A stretch of 64,000 nt of DNA from Kaistella yonginensis. GTDB taxonomy: Bacteria > Bacteroidota > Bacteroidia > Flavobacteriales > Weeksellaceae. The position numbers were made by a program, and so were the translations under genes. The DNA is taken from assembly GCF_030409525.1 (NCBI RefSeq), contig NZ_JAUFQB010000022.1, positions 1-64,000 of the forward strand, given 5' to 3'. The notes under the pieces were generated by a model that made no database searches, was not told the DNA's origin, and saw nothing but the letters and a program-made list of their open reading frames with translations. This document shows, piece by piece, positions 17,475-25,184 of the stretch (position 1 is the first letter of the stretch; each line of letters starts with the position of its first letter).

Positions 17475-18928
17475 TAATACCCTGGATTTTGGGTAAGGTT
17501 CGGATTATTATCAAGCTGATTTTGCGGAATCGGCCATAATAATCTGTTTTGATTGATATTAGACGCGTAACTCAAGATGTTTCCGTTTTGATCGCGTCTG
17601 TTGCTTAGGATTTCTATGGCTTTGCCTGTGCGTTTTAGATCGAACCAGCGGTGTCCTTCAAATGCCAATTCTAATTTACGCTCGTGCAAAACTTTATTAA
17701 TTCCGTCTGCCTCACTGGTAATTGTTGCAATAGGTGTCAATCCTGCTCTACTTCTAATTTGATTAATCAGCGTAGTCGCTTCTCCGAACGCGCCAGTTTT
17801 AACTTTTGCTTCTGCTTTGAACAAAAGAATATCTGCTAATCTTAAGATGTAATTATTTTGATTTCCGCTGGTATCTCTTTGTTTCCAGGCGAAAGGATAA
17901 TTGCTGCTCGGCCAGTAATTATCTGCCCAGCCCACTGCTTCAAATTTAACCGTTGCGGTTTTTCTTACGGCATCAGCCTCAGCATCAAACGATTTTACCA
18001 AATCATTAGACGGCGTGTTGAATTTTTTCCAATCGTTACCAACAAACATAGAGGCTCCCCACCACCAGATGCTTGACCCATTACCATTGATTTCAAAAAT
18101 TGATTCAGCATTTGCATTATGGGCATTATCAAAAAGATCTGCGTAATTCGGTAGTAAACTGTAACCTTGTGCCATCACTGCATCGGAATACGAAATTACT
18201 TTTGCATAATCAGGGCTTGGTTTAGTTGCATTTACTTTGGCGAGTAAAGATAAAGTTACGCCTTTCGATACTTTATATTTATCTGCAGAAGAAGGTAGTG
18301 TGGCTGCTGCGCCTTCTAAATCAGAAAGAATGAGTGCGTAGACTTCGCTAACAGGTTTTCTTGCTGGATAAACCTGAGCATATACTTCTTCAAAGTTTTG
18401 GGAATTTACTCCAATGACTGCTTTGGTAACAATTGGAACATCGCCCCAAAGTTGAACAGCGTGAAAATAATACATCGCCCTCATGGTGGCAGCCTCGGCT
18501 TTCATTTGTGCTTTTCTAGCTGTTGTAAGCGCTGGATCAGGAATATTGTCTACGTAATTCAGAACTTTATTACAATTATTAATTAAGCCATAAAGATAGT
18601 TCCAATCACGGCTAACATTACTGTTGGTTGCTTGGATTCGATATTCTGCTTGTTGCTGATTTTGAGGATTATCGCCTCCCATGTATGCAACGTCTGATTG
18701 AGCATCTCCATTGAAAAAATAATCCAGCTGCCAATATTCATTCCCTAAACCATTATAAATGGTATTCATCAAGTTTTCTGCTTGTACAGCGGTAGTATAT
18801 GGTGTATCACTCAGTGGTACCGCTTGATCTGTGATGGGTTCGGTATCAAGATAGTCGGAGCAAGAAGTTGTGCCTAAAGCCAAACTTGTTCCTAAAAATA
18901 AATAAAATATGGTTTTATTAAGTTTCAT
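17474..18928 (-). CDS. SusD/RagB-family glycan-binding lipoprotein
   Basis: Surface lid and substrate-binding subunit of the SusCD transporter. 484 aa; lipobox GTTSCSDYLD with Cys23. It shows the SusD TPR-like helices (TMRAMYYFHAVQLWGDVPIVTK) and the C-terminal SusD/RagB block (ILRLADILLFKAEAKVKTG, INQIRSRAGL, LHERKLELAFEGHRWFDLKRTGKA, LLWPIPQNQLDNNPNLTQNPGY). It follows susC by 18 nt. The ligand is inferred to be the GH30 substrate. Confidence 0.95.
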   Translation of the reverse strand: MKLNKTIFYLFLGTSLALGTTSCSDYLDTEPITDQAVPLSDTPYTTAVQAENLMNTIYNGLGNEYWQLDYFFNGDAQSDVAYMGGDNPQNQQQAEYRIQATNSNVSRDWNYLYGLINNCNKVLNYVDNIPDPALTTARKAQMKAEAATMRAMYYFHAVQLWGDVPIVTKAVIGVNSQNFEEVYAQVYPARKPVSEVYALILSDLEGAAATLPSSADKYKVSKGVTLSLLAKVNATKPSPDYAKVISYSDAVMAQGYSLLPNYADLFDNAHNANAESIFEINGNGSSIWWWGASMFVGNDWKKFNTPSNDLVKSFDAEADAVRKTATVKFEAVGWADNYWPSSNYPFAWKQRDTSGNQNNYILRLADILLFKAEAKVKTGAFGEATTLINQIRSRAGLTPIATITSEADGINKVLHERKLELAFEGHRWFDLKRTGKAIEILSNRRDQNGNILSYASNINQNRLLWPIPQNQLDNNPNLTQNPGY

Positions 18929-18946
18929 AATTCAGATTTTATAAGA

Positions 18947-21709
18947 TTAAAAATTAGCTTTAAGACCGAAGATTACGGTTCTAACTTGTGGATAGGTTCC
19001 ATAGTCAATTCCTGTTACTCCATTGGTATTTGCAAAAGCATTCACTTCAGGATCAAATCCTGTATAATCAGTCCAAGTATACAAATTCTGTCCCGTTACA
19101 TAAAGGTTTAGTTTATTAACTCCTTTCATTGGTTTGGCAAAATTATATCCTAAAGTAGCACTTTTCAGTTTAATAAAAGAGCCATCTTCGATAAATCGAT
19201 CGGAGATAACCATGGCAGAATTCGATTTTGCGCGTGGAACATTGGTAATTTGTCCCGGCGTTGTCCAACGGTCTAAAACTACTGTTGACTGGTTTTTAAA
19301 ATCGTTCATTAATTCCAACTCAAAACGCGATGCATTATAAATATCGTTTCCTTGGGAAGCCGTAACCAACACATCAAAATACCAATTTTTGTAAGTGAGG
19401 TTATTGCTAAATCCAAACGTATAATCCGGATTTGGATTTCCTATAAAGGTCCGATCTGCGGTATTAAATGTACCATCGCCATCTAAATCTCGATAGACAA
19501 TATCACCAGTCTGTGGATTTACTCCTTCCATCTGGTAACCAAAGAAAGCACCGATTGGTTGCCCAGCTGTAAATCGTACAAGATTACCCATTCCTTCGAT
19601 CCCTGCTCTATCTATATTTGGCATCCAAGCAATTTCATTGATATTACTTTTGTTAAAGGAGATATTAAAATTGGTATTCCAAGTGAAATTTTCATTTTTA
19701 ATGTTCACCGTGTTTAAGGTAAATTCCATTCCTTTATTTTCCATAGAACCCACATTTCGCAGGATGTTTCCGATTTGTCCCATTGCAATTGGCATAATCA
19801 AATCATCAGTAGTTCTTTTGTAGAAATCAGCGGTTAATTTTATTCTGTTATTTACAAAGCCGAAATCAACTCCAAAGTTAGTGTCGGTGGTCACTTCCCA
19901 GCCAATATCACTCGCCCATTGGTAGGTAGACCAAGAACCATTTGGTCCTTCTTGATTTAATCGTTCTAAATTAAAATGAGAATAAGGTGGGATTCCAGAG
20001 GCGTTACCGGTTTTACCCCAACCTCCTCGTAGTTTCAGGTCGGAAATTATTGTATTGTCGACTAAGAAATTTTCATTTGAAATATTCCAAGATGCAGAAA
20101 CTCCTGGAAAGAAGCCCCATTTTTTGTCAGGATCTAACGCTGAACTTCCATTATAACGGAAAACACCCATTACCGTATATTTGTTATCTAAGGTATAGAT
20201 CGCACGGCCGAAATAAGAAAGCTCTCTTAAAATTTCCTTACGGAACACTTGGTTCGGATTTTCAGATAAGTCAAAAACAAACTCTCTTAAATATTCTGGA
20301 AATTTATTTCCCCAAAAATATTGTCCTTGCGTGTTACGCTCATGCAATTGGAACCCACCTAATAATCCCAAATCGTGAACGCCAGATTTTAAGGTATAAT
20401 TTAAAGTGTTTTCAAAGTTAAAATCCTGGTATAGATTAAAACTTTGGGAGCCAGTTCCTTTTTCAGAGCGACCATAAACAGAACGATAGGCATCGATGAA
20501 TTTATCGTTTACACTGTCAATGACATCCAAAGACACGCTTGGTTTCCAAACTAAAGTGGGTAGAATATGTACTTCTAAACCGATATTGGAGAGGAATCTT
20601 TGTGTATTGGTATTGTCTAAACCTCTGTACTGAAAAGCGACTGGATTTTCCCAACCTGCTGTAAAAGGGTTCATGGCAAACTGCCCGTCTTTATAACCAT
20701 CAAGGTAATTTCCGTTCGTATCGGTTTCTCTAACTTTCAGCTGATCGGCATAAGCGGGCATAAAAGTAGGGGTTGTTAAGGTACTTAGAATGACACCTGC
20801 TCTAGCTCCAGCGGCATTATCATTGGTGTTTTTAAGTTTTGTGTTAATGTAATTTAAAGATGCATTAACCTTCAACCAATGATTAATTTTTGAGTCTAAG
20901 TTGATTTTGGCAGAAACCCGCTCAAATTTGGAAGGAGCGACGATGCCATCAATTCCTTGGTAACCCAAGGAGGTATAAGCCCTCATTTTTTCATTGCCGA
21001 AGGTATAATTTACATTATAATTCTGATCAAATCCGGTACGGAAAACTTCTTTACGCCAGTCTGATTGGATTCCTGCATATCTTGGATTGTCAATCGTCGT
21101 AAGATAGGCTGGATTAATTTCTCCCATTAATTTTCGGTATTCCTCAGGATTCAGTACATCTACATTATCAACTTGTTCAGAAACTCCCCAATAGGCATTG
21201 AAATTAAGTTCAGAACGATTGGCTTTTGCTCTTTTGGTGGTAATGATTACAACACCCGAAGAACCGTTAATCCCATAAATTGCAGTAGAAGTTGCATCTT
21301 TTAGAATCGTAATATCAACGATATCATCAGTATTGATGCCGCTTACATCGTTGGTCTGAATACCATCTACCACATAAAGTGGGTTTACACCAGATGAAAT
21401 CGAGTTATTTCCTCTAATCTTTACGTTTAAAGATTGACCAGGCTTCCCAGAATTCTGAATAACACTTACTCCAGCCGCATTTCCCTGAAGTGCCTGACCA
21501 ATATTATAAATCGGTCGGTCTTCAAAAACATCCGACTTGATGTTTTCAATTGCACTGGTTACATTTTTCTTTTTTACAGAACCATAACCAATGACCACCA
21601 CTTCTTCAATCGTTTTTTCTTTGATCGAATCGGTTGTTTGGGCATTCATTCCGGAGGCAAAATAAAGTACTGCGATTAATCCCAGACTTTTTGAATACTT
21701 TAAGTTCAT
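18947..21709 (-). CDS. SusC/RagA-family TonB-linked outer membrane transporter
   Basis: Outer-membrane beta-barrel that imports glycan oligomers with SusD, powered by TonB. 920 aa with a signal peptide (ending GMNAQ). The plug domain starts at EEVVVIGYGSVKKKNVTSAI and contains the SusC signatures ALQGNAAGVSVIQNSGKPGQ, IRGNNSISSGVNPLYVVDGI and LKDATSTAIYGINGSSGVVIITTKR. The barrel ends in an aromatic residue (Phe). It lacks the N-terminal carboxypeptidase-regulatory-like domain of most SusC proteins: only about 16 residues separate the signal peptide and plug. First gene of the PUL operon; a palindrome lies 13 nt upstream of the ATG. Confidence 0.95.
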   Translation of the reverse strand: MNLKYSKSLGLIAVLYFASGMNAQTTDSIKEKTIEEVVVIGYGSVKKKNVTSAIENIKSDVFEDRPIYNIGQALQGNAAGVSVIQNSGKPGQSLNVKIRGNNSISSGVNPLYVVDGIQTNDVSGINTDDIVDITILKDATSTAIYGINGSSGVVIITTKRAKANRSELNFNAYWGVSEQVDNVDVLNPEEYRKLMGEINPAYLTTIDNPRYAGIQSDWRKEVFRTGFDQNYNVNYTFGNEKMRAYTSLGYQGIDGIVAPSKFERVSAKINLDSKINHWLKVNASLNYINTKLKNTNDNAAGARAGVILSTLTTPTFMPAYADQLKVRETDTNGNYLDGYKDGQFAMNPFTAGWENPVAFQYRGLDNTNTQRFLSNIGLEVHILPTLVWKPSVSLDVIDSVNDKFIDAYRSVYGRSEKGTGSQSFNLYQDFNFENTLNYTLKSGVHDLGLLGGFQLHERNTQGQYFWGNKFPEYLREFVFDLSENPNQVFRKEILRELSYFGRAIYTLDNKYTVMGVFRYNGSSALDPDKKWGFFPGVSASWNISNENFLVDNTIISDLKLRGGWGKTGNASGIPPYSHFNLERLNQEGPNGSWSTYQWASDIGWEVTTDTNFGVDFGFVNNRIKLTADFYKRTTDDLIMPIAMGQIGNILRNVGSMENKGMEFTLNTVNIKNENFTWNTNFNISFNKSNINEIAWMPNIDRAGIEGMGNLVRFTAGQPIGAFFGYQMEGVNPQTGDIVYRDLDGDGTFNTADRTFIGNPNPDYTFGFSNNLTYKNWYFDVLVTASQGNDIYNASRFELELMNDFKNQSTVVLDRWTTPGQITNVPRAKSNSAMVISDRFIEDGSFIKLKSATLGYNFAKPMKGVNKLNLYVTGQNLYTWTDYTGFDPEVNAFANTNGVTGIDYGTYPQVRTVIFGLKANF

Positions 21710-21722
21710 ATTATTTAAGTTT

Positions 21723-21747
21723 TTGTTATCTCATATTGAGACAATAA
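21723..21747. promoter_or_regulatory. Candidate operator upstream of susC
   Basis: Imperfect palindrome: core TCTCA (21729-21733), spacer TAT, TGAGA (21737-21741), with flanking TT.TT / AA.AA that also match, giving 9 of 11 paired positions. It lies within the leader or promoter of susC. Eighteen bases of it (21727-21744) match a site upstream of gcdH at 13 positions. Likely a repressor or activator site; the protein is unknown. Confidence 0.45.
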
Positions 21748-21824
21748 AGTTAGAGATTATTTTAACACAACAAAATTATTTCTTGTAATAATTATTTTTC
21801 TAGTATTTTTGGCACTTCTAACGA

Positions 21825-21838
21825 TTCACTGGAGTGAA
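21825..21838. promoter_or_regulatory. Candidate operator upstream of the MFS gene
   Basis: Perfect palindrome TTCACT-GG-AGTGAA, flanked by two direct copies of CTAACGAT (21818-21825 and 21841-21848) whose starts are 23 bp apart. It lies 72 bp upstream of the MFS start. Could bind the neighbouring Nudix-type regulator (inference). Confidence 0.35.
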
Positions 21839-21909
21839 AACTAACGATAAACGGTAAATAATTACTCCCAAAAACGAACTTTGGAGGAAGGAAATCCCAA
21901 TTTTTACAA

Positions 21910-23091
21910 ATGACTGTTAAAATTTTTTCATCAAATACGCTTGGATTGAAAATGAGTTTCTTAATATTCTCTATGGTTTTAAACTGTATGGGAATCGTTA
22001 TTCTGCAATTGTCAGACACGCAGGTTTCTTATAATAAATTAGGTCTGCTAGAGGCTTTCAAAGATTTACCAATCGCATTTGTTTCGTTGTTTGCAGTTAA
22101 TTTTATACATCGATTAGGAAATAAAAAATCATTATTAATCGCACTTTTCATTGTGGGTGTTTGTTGTTCTATCCTCCCTTTTCTACAGGATTTCTGGTTT
22201 TTCAAAATTTGGTTTAGCATCATCGGTATTTGTTTTGGAATGGCCAAAATTGCCGTTTACGGACTTATTAGAAATAATATTTCCACAGAAAACGAATTAG
22301 CAAAAGTGATGAGCAGCGTAGAAGCATCGTTTATGCTCGGGATTTTTCTAGTAAACATCGGCTTTGGATGGTTATTGGCAAGTAAATATGCAGCAGACTG
22401 GAAATTTGGATTTTGGTTGATTGCTGTTCTGGCCTTCTTTAATTTTTTAATCCTTTTTAAAACGGAATTAGTAGATGGTGGTACAAGAACTCAAGTATTC
22501 TCTAAAAGCATTCTCGCCCAGTTTTTTAGGCGCAGAACGGTGTTGTTTTTTAGCATCATTTTCGGAATTGTATTTGTGGAGCAAAATTTCAATTCTTGGT
22601 TGCCTTCCTTCTACAAAAAACATTTGAATGTAAGTACATTTTCTGCTTTACAAGCCTCTGCTTTCTTAGCTTTATTTTCGTATATCGGTCGAATTATTAC
22701 TGCTCACATTATTCATAAATTTTCGCTGGCAAAATATTTCATGACTTGTCTGGTTTTTATTTTCGTGATGTTAATGGTTGCGCATTTGCTTTTAACACTA
22801 AATTACTCACAAATCACGCTTTTTCTTTTTCCGTTGATCGGTTTATTTCTAGCGCCACTTTACCCTGTGATTAGTTCTAAAATGATTGCGGGAATCAAGA
22901 AAGATGACATCAATATTTTCACTTCATTAATGGTCATATTTTCATCGCTCGGAAGTTCGGTCGGTTCAATATCCATTTCTTTTTTGTTCCAAAATGAATT
23001 GGGAAGTTATTACGCTATTTTTATTTCGATTGCGGTGATCATTGTCTTTATTACAAGTTTCATTTATTTTAAATCCTTTGTCTCTAAATAA
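21910..23091 (+). CDS. MFS transporter, probably sugar
   Basis: 393 aa with about 12 membrane helices. Between helices 2 and 3 is the MFS loop NFIHRLGNKKSLLIALFIVG, and two six-helix halves are separated by a charged loop (about residues 185-205, TELVDGGTRTQVFSKS). Conserved SLGSSVGSISISF lies near helix 11. By position, divergent from susC and followed by a sugar-type Nudix regulator, it likely brings the mono- or disaccharide freed by the GH30 enzymes across the inner membrane. The substrate is not readable from sequence. Confidence 0.85.
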   Translation: MTVKIFSSNTLGLKMSFLIFSMVLNCMGIVILQLSDTQVSYNKLGLLEAFKDLPIAFVSLFAVNFIHRLGNKKSLLIALFIVGVCCSILPFLQDFWFFKIWFSIIGICFGMAKIAVYGLIRNNISTENELAKVMSSVEASFMLGIFLVNIGFGWLLASKYAADWKFGFWLIAVLAFFNFLILFKTELVDGGTRTQVFSKSILAQFFRRRTVLFFSIIFGIVFVEQNFNSWLPSFYKKHLNVSTFSALQASAFLALFSYIGRIITAHIIHKFSLAKYFMTCLVFIFVMLMVAHLLLTLNYSQITLFLFPLIGLFLAPLYPVISSKMIAGIKKDDINIFTSLMVIFSSLGSSVGSISISFLFQNELGSYYAIFISIAVIIVFITSFIYFKSFVSK

Positions 23092-23103
23092 GAAAATAAG
23101 TGT

Positions 23104-23111
23104 TAATTTTG
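23104..23111 (+). promoter_or_regulatory. -7 promoter element of the Nudix regulator
   Basis: TAATTTTG, with TTTG at 23077-23080 as a possible -33 (23-nt spacer). Only 6 nt separate it from the ATG at 23118, so the mRNA could be leaderless. Confidence 0.45.
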
Positions 23112-23117
23112 TTAGAT

Positions 23118-23864
23118 ATGAAAGTAGATTCCTCTAAAAATAAACAATCGCTACAGGAACTAATTGATACCAGAGACTTTGTACAACATCTTTCGGTAGA
23201 TTGCGTTATTTTCGGTTTCCATGAAAATATTTTAAAAGTTCTTCTTTTAAAATACCACGATTTAGATTTATGGTCATTGCCTGGCGGATTTATTTTCAAT
23301 GATGAAAATTTAGACGATGCCGCTTTTCGAGTGTTGTACGAAAGAACGCACCTTGAAGATATTTTCCTGGAACAATTTCATACCTTTGGTAGCATTGACC
23401 GAACAGAAAATAATGTACATCAAATCTTACTGAAAAATAAAAATATTGAGCTTCCAAAAGATCATTGGATTTTTCAAAGGTTTATCACCGTTGGATATTG
23501 TAGCTTAATCGATTTTTCTTTGGTAGACACCTTTCCTGATGCTTTCAATGAGACCTGCGCTTGGTTCGAAGTCGATGACTTACCCCCAATGGCTTTTGAC
23601 CATGAAATTATTATTACTGCAGGACTAGAACATATTCGAAAAAATATTGATACCCAATTGGTCGCAAGTAATCTTCTTCCTGAGAAATTTACCATGAAGG
23701 AATTGCAAAATGTATATGAAACCGTCTTGGACGAAAAGTTCCGCCGAAACAATTTTCAGAGAAAAGTACTCGCAGAAAATTCCTTGGAACGTTTAGAAAA
23801 ACTCTTCGATGGATCTGCAAATAAAGCCCCGTACTTATATCGTTTCATGCCAAAATCTAAATAA
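23118..23864 (+). CDS. Nudix-domain transcriptional regulator (NrtR/AraR-like)
   Basis: Predicted DNA-binding regulator with an N-terminal Nudix fold and a C-terminal winged helix. The Nudix region (LWSLPGGFIFNDENLDDAAFRVLYERTHLE) keeps GG and one Glu but has V and R in place of the catalytic E residues of the REUxEE motif, so it should sense a ligand rather than hydrolyse. The C-terminal part (MKELQNVYETVLDEKFRRNNFQRKVL) matches the winged-helix domain of NrtR-like regulators. In Bacteroidota such proteins control sugar use (AraR). Start chosen at ATG 23118; a GTG at 23100 overlaps the -7 element. Confidence 0.85.
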   Translation: MKVDSSKNKQSLQELIDTRDFVQHLSVDCVIFGFHENILKVLLLKYHDLDLWSLPGGFIFNDENLDDAAFRVLYERTHLEDIFLEQFHTFGSIDRTENNVHQILLKNKNIELPKDHWIFQRFITVGYCSLIDFSLVDTFPDAFNETCAWFEVDDLPPMAFDHEIIITAGLEHIRKNIDTQLVASNLLPEKFTMKELQNVYETVLDEKFRRNNFQRKVLAENSLERLEKLFDGSANKAPYLYRFMPKSK

Positions 23865-23929
23865 TTAAATCCTCACTGTTAATTAAGTCAGTTAATTTTC
23901 ATTAAATATCTTCTTAAAATTTTTAAATA

Positions 23930-23942
23930 TCCTAAATTAGGA
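23930..23942. promoter_or_regulatory. Candidate operator upstream of gcdH
   Basis: Perfect palindrome TCCTAA-A-TTAGGA, 13 nt before the ATG. The 18 bases 23928-23945 match those at 21727-21744 upstream of susC at 13 positions (shared TATC, A.ATT, GACAA). Confidence 0.4.
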
Positions 23943-23955
23943 CAAACAAAATACT

Positions 23956-25137
23956 ATGTCATACTATCCACTGAACGCTATTCCAGATTATTACGGAATT
24001 GACAATTTACTTACTGAGGAACAATTACTTATACGCCAGTCTGTTCGTGATTGGGTAGAAAGTTTTGTGATGCCGCAAATTGATGAAGCCGCGCAAAACC
24101 ATACTGATATTCCAAACTTAATGAAGGAATTGGGGAAAATTGGTGCACTCGGTCCTTATATTCCGGAAGAATATGGCGGTTCTGGCTTAGACCAAATCTC
24201 TTACGGAATTATCATGCAGGAACTAGAAAGAGGCGATTCGGCAGTTCGTTCAGCGGCTTCTGTACAAAGTTCATTGGTGATGTTTCCTATTAATGAATTC
24301 GGTTCCGAAGAACAAAAAAAGAAATTTCTTCCGCAATTAGCAAGTGGCGAAATGATTGGTGCTTTCGGTTTAACCGAACCCAATCACGGCTCAGATCCTA
24401 GTTCTATGGAAACTCATTTTGTGGACAAAGGCGATCATTATTTGCTGAACGGTGCAAAAATGTGGATTACCAATGCTCCTGTTTGTGATATCGCTGTAGT
24501 TTGGGGAAAAAATGAAGAAGGAAAAGTTCAAGGTTTAATCGTAGAAAGAAATTTTGCTGGTTTTACAACACCAACAACTCATAACAAATGGTCTCTTCGC
24601 GCCTCCAAAACAGGAGAATTGGTTTTTGATAATGTGAAAGTTCCAAAAGAAAATCTACTACCGAAAGTTACTGGTTTAAAAGGACCTTTATCTTGTTTAA
24701 ATTCTGCACGATACGGAATTTCATGGGGTGTAATTGGTGCCGCAATCGATTGTTATTGCACCGCAGTTCAATATGCAAAAGAAAGATCGCAGTTTGGAAA
24801 ACCAATTGCCTCTTTCCAATTGCAACAGAAAAAATTGGCAGAATTTTTAACGGAAATAACGAAAGCACAATTGCTTTGTCTTCAGTTAGGAAATTTGAAA
24901 AATGCAAACACCGCAACGCCAGCGCAAATTTCTATGGCGAAAAGGAACAATGTGAAAATGGCAATTGACATCGCACGAGAGTCCAGACAAATTTTGGGTG
25001 GTATGGGAATTATGGGAGATTTCCCGATGATGAGACATGCTGCGAACCTCGAATCTGTAATAACTTATGAAGGAACCCACGATATTCATTTGCTAATCAC
25101 AGGCATGGATATTACCGGAATTAATGCTTTCGGATAA
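23956..25137 (+). CDS. gcdH: Glutaryl-CoA dehydrogenase (acyl-CoA dehydrogenase family)
   Basis: FAD enzyme that oxidises and decarboxylates glutaryl-CoA to crotonyl-CoA in lysine and tryptophan breakdown. 393 aa. The blocks SAVRSAASVQSSLVMFPI, GAFGLTEPNHGSDPSSMET, WITNAP, ARYGISWGVIGAA, RSQFGKPIASFQL, GGMGIMGDF and the catalytic Glu in ITYEGTHDIHLLITGMDITGINAF match the GCDH subfamily specifically. It lies 91 bp after the Nudix regulator with a palindrome in front, and a strong terminator follows. Confidence 0.93.
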   Translation: MSYYPLNAIPDYYGIDNLLTEEQLLIRQSVRDWVESFVMPQIDEAAQNHTDIPNLMKELGKIGALGPYIPEEYGGSGLDQISYGIIMQELERGDSAVRSAASVQSSLVMFPINEFGSEEQKKKFLPQLASGEMIGAFGLTEPNHGSDPSSMETHFVDKGDHYLLNGAKMWITNAPVCDIAVVWGKNEEGKVQGLIVERNFAGFTTPTTHNKWSLRASKTGELVFDNVKVPKENLLPKVTGLKGPLSCLNSARYGISWGVIGAAIDCYCTAVQYAKERSQFGKPIASFQLQQKKLAEFLTEITKAQLLCLQLGNLKNANTATPAQISMAKRNNVKMAIDIARESRQILGGMGIMGDFPMMRHAANLESVITYEGTHDIHLLITGMDITGINAFG

Positions 25138-25144
25138 TTTACTC

Positions 25145-25181
25145 AATCCTTCAAGGCTTTAGAAACTTTGAAGGATTTTTT
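25145..25181 (+). terminator. Terminator after gcdH
   Basis: AATCCTTCAA / TTGAAGGATT perfect 10-bp stem, 13-nt loop, T6; A/T content lets it also serve the convergent minus gene. Confidence 0.88.
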
Positions 25182-25184
25182 ATT

